NCBI GenBank assembly: GCA_002493325.1
Contig: DKYL01000093.1
Coordinates: 23,468 to 60,202, forward strand
Length of the DNA: 36,735 nt
Source of the DNA: Ruminococcaceae bacterium UBA7101
GTDB taxonomy: Bacteria > Bacillota > Clostridia > Oscillospirales > Acutalibacteraceae
Reading direction: 5' to 3'
Part shown: positions 18,447 through 27,138 of the stretch, in pieces
Numbering within the stretch: position 1 is the stretch's first letter
How the letters are laid out: every line of letters starts with the position of its first letter
The notes under the pieces: model-generated
Seen by the model: the letters and a program-made list of their open reading frames with translations, nothing else
Told to the model about the DNA's origin: nothing
Database searches by the model: none
Made by a program: the position numbers and the translations under genes

Positions 18447-20748
18447 GGTATGATCTCCTGTTTATTCTAATCTGCTTTCTTTCTTTTGAATACAAAATGA
18501 CATTTGTAAAATTCAAAAATTTGTCTGCCGGCAAAGCTTTTTTACAGGCGTATTCCGAATCAATAAATACTCTGTAATTCGCATCATAGTCAGTAGGATT
18601 ATACAGTTCAACTGTCAGAATACTGTCAGTTTTGCTTATTACCGAGCATTCTATATGATCCAGTGAAAAACAAAAACCAGTATCTGTTTGAATGTATACT
18701 GCAGGAATTTCAAGATAGGTAAGCATTACAGAAACCTCACACCAGCAGGAACCTATAGGAATTTCACCCACATTATTCTTGCCCTCCCAGTCGGAAAGGT
18801 TAACACGCTCATTGACACGACCTGTAGGATTAAACATTTTCTGGTGGGGTGAATTGATAAGCTTTTTTGCATTTTTCCCTTTGAATAGTGAAAAAACAGT
18901 TTTCGCAAACCATCTGTTTATAAGCTTCTGCATATGTGCAGGCTTGTTATGCCACACATAGCTTGCGTAAATGGGATTTTCAGGAGTACTGACAAACTGC
19001 GTAATGTTATGGGATATATCCTTTAGCAGTTCAAGATATGCAGTGTTTCCTGTTGCACGATAAAGGTGTAAAAAAGCCTCTCCCGACATTGTACATATGC
19101 CGGGTGCAGCGTGCTTATTTTGAAGATTTGCCCAAACGGCACCTGTCGTTGCAGTTTTCCGTTCAAACAACTGGGTATCACTTTCATAGGCGTAATCATA
19201 GCCTACGCACCAGCTTGCACACAGCGATGCAGTGTCAACTGCGTATTTCAGCCATTTTTCATCTTCGGTAAATCGGTAAAGAATGACAAAGCTTTCAAGC
19301 AGGGCAAATGCCGATTCACTGTCGGGACACGCCAATGCCTCACCCGGTCCGCCTGTTGAATATCCCTTTGAGATAAAATTTTTATAATAATCTTCACCTA
19401 TATTCATAGCGGTTTTCATATAGTCACCGCAGTCAAAATAGGACGAGCACAGAGCAAGTCCTGCACACACAATTCCTGCACTTGCCGAGCCGAAAATATA
19501 TGGCTTTCCTTTTTCAGTATCTATGAACTGGCTGATTTCGCCATTGTTTTTATAGTAGGTAACAAAAGCATCTGCAAGACAGCGCAGCCCCTTTTGCCAT
19601 AAATCAGGTATGCTTTCATTGCTGTAACGCAAAAACAAAAGCTGCTTTGCAATATAGTACAAAGCATCTGCATCCTTTCGGCTTAAAAGTATATTCGGAT
19701 TATCCTGCTGAAAAGGATTATCTCCATAGGCTTTACCGTCACAGAATATACCATATATAAATCCGCTTTTATGCTGCAGCTTATCAAATACAAAATCGAG
19801 TGTTTTTCTGCTTTTCTCCTTGGTTTCATCGTTACCGAGGGCAAAGCCCGGCAAAGTATTTATTGCTCCGCCCACCCAGCCTGTCTGCCACTGGCTGCAA
19901 ATTCCGCCTGAAGCCTCCGAGGATTTATAAAATCCGTATTTATCAACCCAGTTTCGCTGGTTATATTTTTCCTCAACAAGATTGAACGCACAGCTCCAGG
20001 GCAGCTTATTGGGATGACTTCTTGAATAATTCTGTACCTGACGGAGCATAAAAAACATATTCAGAAATTCGCATATGGTGTTACATTCAAAACGGTACTC
20101 TGTAACGGAAAAGGTCACTGTGTCACCTTTTTTCAAATCAGCCGCCGTATCATCTGATTTATATGCAGTTGAACACATCGTGTATTTATTCGGCGTACGT
20201 ACACAGGGCGAAGTTAAAATAAATTTTGCCGACTTTGTTTTGGCATCCTCTTTTACGGTTATGCCGAAATTGCCAAGCTCATTTTTTTGTTCAAAGAACA
20301 GCAAATATCCCGATTTATTTTTGTACGAATAGTAGCCCACGCAGGGTAAAGACAAATCGCCCGCATTAAGCTGAGCACAGCCGTTTTTTTGCTTATTCAG
20401 CCTTGGAACATCGGATATCACGGTTTCACCGGAATATCTACGCGCCTCTTCCTCTGTCAGCATAGGCGGATAGTCTTTGCTGAGGCTTTCAAAACGATTT
20501 CCGTTATAAAGTGCCGCAGGAGCAAAAACATAGTTATCCGTATCCCATTCCTGATCCTCAACAACGAAACTCAATGCTGATTTTTTAATTTGGTTTTTTT
20601 TAACGGTTAAAACAGCATTTGTTCTTTTGCCAAAGCAATCCATATCAAAGGCATTTTCTTTGATGGCGATTTCATCGCTGCTGACAGCCTGCAATTCTCC
20701 GACGGGAGTATTATCGTTATCATAATGCGTAATAGAAAAATATTTCAT
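18439..20748 (-). CDS. Uncharacterised protein, putative (alpha/alpha)6-barrel glycoside hydrolase
   Basis: ATG 20748 is preferred to an in-frame upstream start at 20787 because GGAG sits 8 nt upstream and the longer form would run into lacI. The 769-aa protein has a beta-rich N-terminal part (about 1-230), an alpha-helical part (about 240-650) with repeated helical hairpins such as WQTGWVGGAINTLPGFALG (287-305), CPDSESAFALLESFVILYR and TMSGEAFLHLYRATGN, and a short C-terminal beta part. This layout is that of six-hairpin glycosidases, but I do not recognise a named GH family and cannot place catalytic acids with confidence. No signal peptide. It lies between lacI and GH35 and overlaps GH35 by 8 bp, so it is a core enzyme of the locus. 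Confidence 0.7.
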   Translation of the reverse strand: MKYFSITHYDNDNTPVGELQAVSSDEIAIKENAFDMDCFGKRTNAVLTVKKNQIKKSALSFVVEDQEWDTDNYVFAPAALYNGNRFESLSKDYPPMLTEEEARRYSGETVISDVPRLNKQKNGCAQLNAGDLSLPCVGYYSYKNKSGYLLFFEQKNELGNFGITVKEDAKTKSAKFILTSPCVRTPNKYTMCSTAYKSDDTAADLKKGDTVTFSVTEYRFECNTICEFLNMFFMLRQVQNYSRSHPNKLPWSCAFNLVEEKYNQRNWVDKYGFYKSSEASGGICSQWQTGWVGGAINTLPGFALGNDETKEKSRKTLDFVFDKLQHKSGFIYGIFCDGKAYGDNPFQQDNPNILLSRKDADALYYIAKQLLFLRYSNESIPDLWQKGLRCLADAFVTYYKNNGEISQFIDTEKGKPYIFGSASAGIVCAGLALCSSYFDCGDYMKTAMNIGEDYYKNFISKGYSTGGPGEALACPDSESAFALLESFVILYRFTEDEKWLKYAVDTASLCASWCVGYDYAYESDTQLFERKTATTGAVWANLQNKHAAPGICTMSGEAFLHLYRATGNTAYLELLKDISHNITQFVSTPENPIYASYVWHNKPAHMQKLINRWFAKTVFSLFKGKNAKKLINSPHQKMFNPTGRVNERVNLSDWEGKNNVGEIPIGSCWCEVSVMLTYLEIPAVYIQTDTGFCFSLDHIECSVISKTDSILTVELYNPTDYDANYRVFIDSEYACKKALPADKFLNFTNVILYSKERKQIRINRRSYHV

Positions 20749-20770
20749 AAAAATCTCTCCAAAAAGGCTG

Positions 20771-21784
20771 TTAAAGCGCCTCATCAACCTTGATTGAAAG
20801 TTGAGTATGAATGGTATTCTGAGCTTCTTTTTTCATAACGATAGTATCAAAAATGGATTTAATTGAATAATATCCCTGTTCAAATGGCTGCTGGCAAATT
20901 GTTGCCTGCACTGCTCCGCTTATCAGCGCCTGACGGGTTATTTCAGTATCATCAAAGGTACAGACACGAATATCGCCTTTTTGCTCAGCAACAGCCTTAA
21001 GCGTACCATTAACACCGCCTGCAGTAATATATACGAAATCGATATCAGGATGATTTCTGAAAGCATCTTTCATTTCCAAATAGGCAGTTTCATCGTCATC
21101 GTTGCTTTCCGAAACTCCAACAAGATGAATCGACGGGTAGTTTTTTTTCATAATTTCCTTAATACCCTCAACTCTTTGAGCATGACCCTTGTGATTTGAG
21201 CTACCTGTAATAATATAAAGATTGGCACAGCCGCCTGAAATCAATCCTGTTATTCTGCCTGCAATACGTCCGCTTTTAAGATAGTCACAGCCAACGTATA
21301 AGGCATTGCTGATACCCTCAAGTACACTGGACAGCATGATGATATTTTTTGATTGCTTTTGGAGGGCTCGTATTTTTTCCTCAACTCTGCTGTCACAAAT
21401 GGGAGTCAGTATTATATGCTCGGATTCATCGGCAACCTCATCAAGCAAATGCACAAGATTTTCAGCATCATATCCCTTAAACTCAAACAAACTGATTCTG
21501 AAGCCATAATTCTCAAATTCCTCCTGTGCCGCAAAAATTCCTGCTTTTACGTCATCAAAAAACGGATTTCCTATACTGTTCAAAATTACGGAAATACGAA
21601 TCGGCTTACCTGAATACACAAGTGCCTTCCCTATAATATTAGGCTTATAGTCATACTTATCTGCTATATCAAGAATACGCTTTTTGGTTTCCTCACTTAT
21701 TCCCGGACGATCTTTGAGGGCACGATCAACTGTTCCCCTGCTGACGCCTGCAAGTCTTGCAATTTCCTTAGCTGTAATTGACAT
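20771..21784 (-). CDS. LacI-family transcriptional regulator
   Basis: Start set at ATG 21784 with GAGGAA upstream; this gives 337 aa starting MSITAKEIARLAGVSRGTVD, the LacI helix-turn-helix at the expected distance from the N-terminus. Hinge and periplasmic-binding-like ligand domain follow (about 60-330), including IRISVILNSIGNPFFDD and VYITAGGVNG. It would bind operator DNA as a dimer and release or bind upon a sugar ligand. It is the first gene of the leftward seven-gene operon and divergent from GH3. The palindrome at 21835-21848 lies in the shared promoter region, so it probably controls both operons and itself. Confidence 0.95.
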   Translation of the reverse strand: MSITAKEIARLAGVSRGTVDRALKDRPGISEETKKRILDIADKYDYKPNIIGKALVYSGKPIRISVILNSIGNPFFDDVKAGIFAAQEEFENYGFRISLFEFKGYDAENLVHLLDEVADESEHIILTPICDSRVEEKIRALQKQSKNIIMLSSVLEGISNALYVGCDYLKSGRIAGRITGLISGGCANLYIITGSSNHKGHAQRVEGIKEIMKKNYPSIHLVGVSESNDDDETAYLEMKDAFRNHPDIDFVYITAGGVNGTLKAVAEQKGDIRVCTFDDTEITRQALISGAVQATICQQPFEQGYYSIKSIFDTIVMKKEAQNTIHTQLSIKVDEAL

Positions 21785-21797
21785 TTGCTTATTCCTC

Positions 21798-21826
21798 TTG
21801 ATTTTAATCATTTTAAATGGTATAAT
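21798..21826 (+). promoter_or_regulatory. Predicted sigma-A promoter of the GH3-xylulokinase-isomerase operon
   Basis: TTGATT (21798-21803), exactly 17 bp, TATAAT (21821-21826). Expected start of transcription is near 21833, just before the palindrome at 21835. The -10 is perfect and the -35 matches at 4 of 6 positions. Confidence 0.8.
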
Positions 21827-21834
21827 TACTTCAC

Positions 21835-21848
21835 CGTGCACGAGCACG
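21835..21848. promoter_or_regulatory. Predicted LacI-type operator shared by both divergent operons
   Basis: CGTGC-ACGA-GCACG is a perfect inverted repeat, GC-rich inside very AT-rich DNA. It sits immediately downstream of the predicted start sites of both facing promoters: about +2 to +15 for the rightward and +6 to +19 for the leftward one. LacI operators are short palindromes of this kind. A bound dimer would block both promoters. The assignment to the adjacent LacI protein is inferred from position. Confidence 0.7.
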
Positions 21849-21860
21849 TAACTTTATTTA

Positions 21861-21889
21861 ATTATATACCGAATAAAATGCATTGTCAA
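21861..21889 (-). promoter_or_regulatory. Predicted sigma-A promoter of the lacI operon
   Basis: On the minus strand: TTGACA (21889-21884), exactly 17 bp, TATAAT (21866-21861), a full consensus match at both boxes. Transcription would start near 21854 and run left through the palindrome and the rightward promoter into lacI. The -35 overlaps the GH3 ribosome binding site (AAGGAGG from 21888). Confidence 0.85.
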
Positions 21890-21901
21890 GGAGGAATAGT
21901 A

Positions 21902-23998
21902 ATGACCCCTCAAAACTGGGCTGAACATACCAAAGTCGGAAAATCACTTGCTGAAAAGCTTACTGTAACAGAGCTTATTTCTCAGCTTATGCACAATTCA
22001 AAGGGTATCAAACGACTGAATATAAAGCCTTATGTTTGGTGGAATGAAGCCTTACACGGCGTAGCAAGAGCCGGAATAGCTACCGTTTTTCCGCAGGCAA
22101 TATGTCTTGCCGCCTCTTTCAGCCAGCAGTTAGTATTTGAGGTTGCTGAAACGATTTCAACGGAAGCACGGGCAAAATTTAACGAAAGCCAGAACAATAA
22201 AGACTACGGAATTTATAAAGGGCTAACCATGTGGTCGCCTAATATAAATATTTACCGTGACCCAAGATGGGGGCGAGGACAGGAAACATATGGTGAAGAT
22301 CCCTATCTTACAGGCATTTTAGGCTCAGCCTTTATAACGGGACTTCAGGGTAATAATCCTGAATATATAAAAACTGCCGCCTGTGCAAAGCATTTTGCTG
22401 TTCACAGCGGACCTGAAGAAAACCGCCACAGCTTTAATGCCGCCGCATCTAAAAAAGACTTATTTGAAACCTACCTTTTTGCTTTTAAGAAAGCCGTGAA
22501 GGAGGCAAGGGTCTGCGGAATAATGGGTGCATACAATCGGGTAAACGGCGAAGCTTGCTGTGCCTCTGAAACTCTTATCAAAAAAATACTAAGAGATAGC
22601 TGGGGCTTCGACGGATATTTTGTATCTGATTGCGGGGCACTGCCTGATATTGTCTGCCATCACAGGCTTGCCAAAAATCCTCTTAAAGGAGCAGCTATGG
22701 CTCTGAACGCAGGCTGTGATCTTGAATGCGGAAAGCTTTACCGATTACTGTATCTTTCATATAAAATGCATTACATAAAACAAGAAACACTGCTGCAGTC
22801 CGCTTCAAGACTGTTAGCAATAAGAAGCAGTCTTGGAATGTTCGATAACAGCTGCCCGTTTAATAATATTTCTCCGTTGCAAAATGCAACTTCAGAACAC
22901 GAGAATTTATCGGTAAAGGCAGCAGAGCAAGGCATTGTAATGCTTGAAAACAATGGTATTCTTCCGCTGAAAAGCAATTCTCAGAAAATTCTGATTGTTG
23001 GCTACAATGCTGAAAATGACCTTGCTTATCTGGGTAATTACTTCGGTACACCCAAGCAGTTTTGCAAAATCACACAGGCTGTTTGTGATAGAAATGCCGA
23101 TACATCCTACGTTCAGGGTTATTCCTATAATTTGAAAGAAAATCGTGCTTTGCATCAGCAAGCCTTGGAACAGGCGCAAAACAATGATGTTATCATTTTT
23201 TGCAGCGGTCTGGATTGCTCTTTTGAAGGTGAACAGGCAGGCGAGCTTCTGAAAGGCGGAGGCGGTATGCTTGGGGAGCAAGGCGACCGTCAAACGCTGT
23301 CACTGCCTGATGTACAGAAGCAGCTTCTTGAAGAGCTGTTTGAGCTTAAGAAAAAAATAATCATTCTTAATTTTTCGGGCGGATGCATTGATTTGCGGGA
23401 TTGCAAAAAGCATGCTGATGCTGTATTGCAGTGCTGGTATCCGGGGGCAATGGGAGGAAAAGCCATTGCAAATATTCTTTTCGGAGCTGTTTCACCTTGC
23501 GGAAAGCTTCCCGTTACTTTTTATAACAGTGTTGACGATTTGCCGGATTTTGAGGATTACTCTATGACAAACAGAACCTACCGTTATTTTTCGGGAGAGG
23601 TTCAATATCCTTTTGGCTACGGACTCACCTACACCGAATTTGTATTAAGTCATTGTGAAATTTCAGAAAATGAATTGCAATGCAAGGTTAAAAATATAGG
23701 AGGTATGGACTGTATTGAAACACTTCAGCTATATATGACCTGCCCCGAAACGGACTATGCCAACCCTATCCGTTCGCTTATAAAAATCGAGCGTTTTCAC
23801 CTTGGTGCAGGAGAGGAAAAAACAATTTGTATTCATTTGAAGGACAGTGACTTTTATTCCGTAAATGAATGTGGAGATACCGTTTATCTCTCTGGAAACT
23901 ACAATTTATATTTGACAGACGGACAAAGTATCCGCTGCAATGCCGGCAGCTATGTAAATAAAAAGAAAAGCGTTATTATTGAAAAATGCCCTATTTAA
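21902..23998 (+). CDS. GH3 glycoside hydrolase, beta-xylosidase-like
   Basis: Start set at ATG 21902 behind AAGGAGG; the longer reading frame from 21785 would pass through the promoter region. The 699-aa protein has the GH3 TIM barrel (about 20-330), the alpha/beta sandwich (350-560) and a fibronectin-III-like end (590-699, YPFGYGLTYTEF). Nucleophile is Asp243 in YFVSDCGAL. KHFAVHSGPEENRH (163-176) is the form seen in beta-xylosidase/arabinofuranosidase-type GH3. The acid/base is probably a Glu in SFEGEQ. No signal peptide, so it is cytoplasmic. It is the first gene of the operon with xylulokinase, which supports release of xylose. Beta-glucosidase activity remains possible. Confidence 0.92.
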   Translation: MTPQNWAEHTKVGKSLAEKLTVTELISQLMHNSKGIKRLNIKPYVWWNEALHGVARAGIATVFPQAICLAASFSQQLVFEVAETISTEARAKFNESQNNKDYGIYKGLTMWSPNINIYRDPRWGRGQETYGEDPYLTGILGSAFITGLQGNNPEYIKTAACAKHFAVHSGPEENRHSFNAAASKKDLFETYLFAFKKAVKEARVCGIMGAYNRVNGEACCASETLIKKILRDSWGFDGYFVSDCGALPDIVCHHRLAKNPLKGAAMALNAGCDLECGKLYRLLYLSYKMHYIKQETLLQSASRLLAIRSSLGMFDNSCPFNNISPLQNATSEHENLSVKAAEQGIVMLENNGILPLKSNSQKILIVGYNAENDLAYLGNYFGTPKQFCKITQAVCDRNADTSYVQGYSYNLKENRALHQQALEQAQNNDVIIFCSGLDCSFEGEQAGELLKGGGGMLGEQGDRQTLSLPDVQKQLLEELFELKKKIIILNFSGGCIDLRDCKKHADAVLQCWYPGAMGGKAIANILFGAVSPCGKLPVTFYNSVDDLPDFEDYSMTNRTYRYFSGEVQYPFGYGLTYTEFVLSHCEISENELQCKVKNIGGMDCIETLQLYMTCPETDYANPIRSLIKIERFHLGAGEEKTICIHLKDSDFYSVNECGDTVYLSGNYNLYLTDGQSIRCNAGSYVNKKKSVIIEKCPI

Positions 23999-24017
23999 AA
24001 AACAAGAAGGTGAATAT

Positions 24018-25493
24018 ATGTATTTTATCGGCATTGATTTAGGTACATCAGCCTGCAAAATGCTGTTGACTGATGAAAAAGGTACGGTTATAAACTCAGT
24101 AACAGAGGAATACCCTGTTTATTACCCGCATCCCTCCTGGAGTGAGCAAAACCCAACAGATTGGTGGAACGCCTGTGTTTCAGGTATTCGTAAGCTGATT
24201 GCCGGTTCAGACAAATCCCTTATCAAAGGAATCGGTGTTGCAGGACAAATGCACGGACTTGTTGTTCTTGATGAAAACGATGACATCATACGCCCTGCAA
24301 TCCTTTGGAATGATGCAAGAACGGCAAAGCAGGTAAGCTATCTCAATGAAATCATTGGTAAAGATAAATTAAGCAAATATACAGCGAATATCGCGTTTGC
24401 AGGTTTCACTGCCCCAAAGCTTTTATGGATGAAAGAAAATGAGCCTGAGCAATTTGCAAAAATCTCAAAAATAATGCTTCCGAAGGATTATATTGTTTAT
24501 CGTTTGACAGGCAAACATTCCAGCGACTATTCAGATGCATCCGGTACACTTCTGCTTGATGTAGAGCACAAATGCTGGTCAAAGGAAATGTGCCGCATAT
24601 GCAGTGTCAGTGAAAATCAGCTGCCACAGCTTTACGAAAGCTTTGAAAAAGTGTCAGCAGTGAAGAAAGATGTTTCTGCCATGTTAGGTCTGCCTGAAAA
24701 CACAATCGTATGTGCCGGTGCAGGCGACAATGCAGCGGCGGCAGTTGCAACTGCAACAGTTGGTAACGCAAGCTGCAATATCTCAATCGGTACATCAGGA
24801 ACAATTTTCATCAGCAGTAGTACTTTTGGCGTTGACAGCAACAATTCACTCCACAGCTTTGTGCACGCCGACGGGGGCTTTCACCTTATGGGATGTATGC
24901 TTTCGGCTGCCTCCTGCAACAAATGGTGGATGGAGGATATTCTGAAAACAAATGATTTTAATTCTGAGCAGCAAGCAATTTCTCTTGAAAACCTCGGAAA
25001 AAATCACATTTTCTTTCTCCCCTATCTTATGGGCGAACGCAGTCCTATAAATGATACAGACGCACGGGGTATGTTCATTGGAATGACGATGGACTCTGCT
25101 CGAGCCGATATGACTCAGGCAGTTTTAGAGGGTGTTGCATTTGCAATGCGTGACAGCTTTGAAATTGCAGGAAAGCTCGGTATTTCCGTTTCCGGATCAA
25201 GCATATGCGGAGGCGGTAGCAAAAGCAGTATTTGGAAAACAATTTTTTCTAATATTCTTGGTATCCCCCTTGATATTATTAAAACTGAACAAGGTCCCTC
25301 CTATGGCGCTGCAATGCTCGCAATGGTTGCCTGCGGTGAATATGCTGACGTCCACTCAGCCGTTGATGCTTTAGTCGAAGTCACCGATACTGTTTATCCT
25401 GACCAACAGCTTACATTGCGATATGAAGAACGCTATCGGGAATTTAAAAAGATTTACCCCACAATTAAAAAGCTTTTCAAAGAACTTAAATAA
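24018..25493 (+). CDS. xylB: Xylulokinase (FGGY family)
   Basis: The 491-aa kinase starts at ATG 24018 (GAAGG upstream) with MYFIGIDLGTSACK, the FGGY phosphate loop. GQMHG (76-80) and RPAILWNDAR with Asp99 are XylB hallmarks, and the catalytic base is Asp237 in GAGDNAA. The C-terminal domain carries GTSGTIF and FLPYLMGERSP. It would phosphorylate D-xylulose to D-xylulose 5-phosphate for the pentose phosphate pathway. It follows GH3 by 19 bp and precedes a FucI-like isomerase by 21 bp, so the three form one operon. FGGY members overlap in specificity, so L-fuculose or ribulose cannot be ruled out by reading alone. Confidence 0.88.
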   Translation: MYFIGIDLGTSACKMLLTDEKGTVINSVTEEYPVYYPHPSWSEQNPTDWWNACVSGIRKLIAGSDKSLIKGIGVAGQMHGLVVLDENDDIIRPAILWNDARTAKQVSYLNEIIGKDKLSKYTANIAFAGFTAPKLLWMKENEPEQFAKISKIMLPKDYIVYRLTGKHSSDYSDASGTLLLDVEHKCWSKEMCRICSVSENQLPQLYESFEKVSAVKKDVSAMLGLPENTIVCAGAGDNAAAAVATATVGNASCNISIGTSGTIFISSSTFGVDSNNSLHSFVHADGGFHLMGCMLSAASCNKWWMEDILKTNDFNSEQQAISLENLGKNHIFFLPYLMGERSPINDTDARGMFIGMTMDSARADMTQAVLEGVAFAMRDSFEIAGKLGISVSGSSICGGGSKSSIWKTIFSNILGIPLDIIKTEQGPSYGAAMLAMVACGEYADVHSAVDALVEVTDTVYPDQQLTLRYEERYREFKKIYPTIKKLFKELK

Positions 25494-25514
25494 TATTAAA
25501 AAGGAGTTTTAATT

Positions 25515-26990
25515 ATGATTACAAATATTCCGAAGGTTAAATTAGGTATTATTGCTGTATCACGTTCCTGCTTTCCGAAATCTCTGTCAGAAATGAGAAG
25601 GAAAGCACTTGTAAAGGCGTATGGCAGTGATATTTATGAATGTCCCATTATTGTTGAAAATGAAAATGATGCAAAAGCAGCAGTTGAAGAAGCTTTGAAA
25701 AATGATGTCAATGCATTAATTGTTTTTCTCGGAAACTTCGGTCCCGAAACACCTGAAACGCTTATACGGGAATGGTTCGACGGTCCTGTTATGTATATCG
25801 CCGCTGCGGAGGGCGACGGCGACTTAATCGACGGCAGAGGTGATGCATACTGCGGCATGCTCAACTGCTCTTATAATTTAGGACTTCGCAATAAAACGGC
25901 TTACATTCCCGAATATCCTGTGGGAACAGCACAGGAGCTTGCTGAAAAAATCAGAGAATACATACCCATAGCAAGAGCAATACTAGGCATTAAAAATTTA
26001 AAGATTATTACGTTCGGTCCAAGACCTGACGATTTTCTTGCCTGCAATGCACCAATTAAAGCATTGTATGACTTAGGCATTGCTGTTGAGGAAAATTCCG
26101 AGCTTGATTTGTTGGTTGCCTACAACAAGCATAACAATGATCCGAGAATTACCGACAAGGTTGCTGAAATGGCAAAGGAGTTAGGTGCCGGCAACAGATA
26201 TGAGGGCGTACTCCCCCGTCTTGCACAATATGAACTGACACTGCTTGACTGGGCTGAGGAGCATAAAGGAACTAAGCAATATGTTGCCTTTGCAAACAAA
26301 TGCTGGCCGGCATTCCAAACAGAATTCAAATTTGTTCCCTGCTATGTTAACAGCCGTCTTGCAGGAATGGGTATTCCTGTAGCCTGTGAGGTAGATATTT
26401 ACGGTGCACTCAGCGAATATATAGGCGTCTGCGTATCTGAAAAGCCTACAACACTTCTTGATATTAACAATACAGTTCCGCATTCAATTTATGAAAAATC
26501 AATCAAAAATATTTGTGACAAGCGTATTTATGAAACCTTTATGGGCTTCCACTGCGGAAACACCTCCTGCGAACTTCTTAAAAATCCTCATATGGGTTAT
26601 CAGCTCATAATGAAACGTGACCTTGAACCGAATCTGCCTGAGCCGGATATTACAAGAGGCACTATTGAGGGAAATATTAAGCCGGGTGAAATAACCTTTT
26701 ACCGTTTGCAGTCAACCGCAGATACGCAGCTTAAAGCATATATTGCACAGGGAGATGTGCTTGATGCGGACTGTGAAAGCTTTGGCTCAATCGGCATATT
26801 TGCAATTGATGAAATGGAACGCTTTTACCGCCATGTGCTTATTGAAAAGCACTTTCCTCATCACGGAGCAGTTGCCTTCGGTCATCACGGAAAAATAATA
26901 TTTGAAGTTTTTAAATATCTCGGCATATCCGATATTTCATACAATCAGCCTAAATCAATTCCGTATCCTTCTGAAAATCCTTTTCAATAA
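25515..26990 (+). CDS. L-fucose/L-arabinose isomerase-like sugar isomerase
   Basis: The 491-aa protein has the FucI/AraA isomerase fold: two N-terminal Rossmann-like domains and a C-terminal metal-binding domain. Candidate Mn2+ ligands are Glu292 in ACEVDIYG, Asp316 in LLDINN and His in FPHHGAVAFGHHG (447-459), matching the Glu/Asp/His set known in E. coli FucI. It should interconvert an aldose and a ketose in the cytoplasm. It begins 21 bp after xylulokinase behind AAGGAG and the operon ends after it. The substrate is uncertain: fucose, arabinose or, given the kinase, xylose. No canonical XylA is present in the window. Confidence 0.8.
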   Translation: MITNIPKVKLGIIAVSRSCFPKSLSEMRRKALVKAYGSDIYECPIIVENENDAKAAVEEALKNDVNALIVFLGNFGPETPETLIREWFDGPVMYIAAAEGDGDLIDGRGDAYCGMLNCSYNLGLRNKTAYIPEYPVGTAQELAEKIREYIPIARAILGIKNLKIITFGPRPDDFLACNAPIKALYDLGIAVEENSELDLLVAYNKHNNDPRITDKVAEMAKELGAGNRYEGVLPRLAQYELTLLDWAEEHKGTKQYVAFANKCWPAFQTEFKFVPCYVNSRLAGMGIPVACEVDIYGALSEYIGVCVSEKPTTLLDINNTVPHSIYEKSIKNICDKRIYETFMGFHCGNTSCELLKNPHMGYQLIMKRDLEPNLPEPDITRGTIEGNIKPGEITFYRLQSTADTQLKAYIAQGDVLDADCESFGSIGIFAIDEMERFYRHVLIEKHFPHHGAVAFGHHGKIIFEVFKYLGISDISYNQPKSIPYPSENPFQ

Positions 26991-27054
26991 TTTTCAACAA
27001 GCCAAAAGAAAAAGCTTCTGATTAAAAGGCAGTAAACAAATAACATCAAAAAAC

Positions 27055-27095
27055 AAGGTAGGATGCACTGCAAAATATGCAGTGCATCCTACCTT
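27055..27095 (+). terminator. Intrinsic terminator-like hairpin after the isomerase gene
   Basis: A perfect 18-bp stem: AAGGTAGGATGCACTGCA (27055-27072) pairs with its complement at 27078-27095 across the 5-nt loop AAATA. It is followed by AAATTTT, so the U-run is weak but present. It lies 65 bp after the isomerase stop and probably ends the GH3 operon. Confidence 0.75.
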
Positions 27096-27138
27096 AAATT
27101 TTGGTGACAAATCATAATATGCCTCTGTTAACTTTTTA

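Noticed and set aside
21785..21901. Upstream extension of the GH3 protein from 21785
   Set aside because: The extension reads through both promoters and the palindrome; AAGGAGG lies right before ATG 21902 and the GH3 fold starts there.
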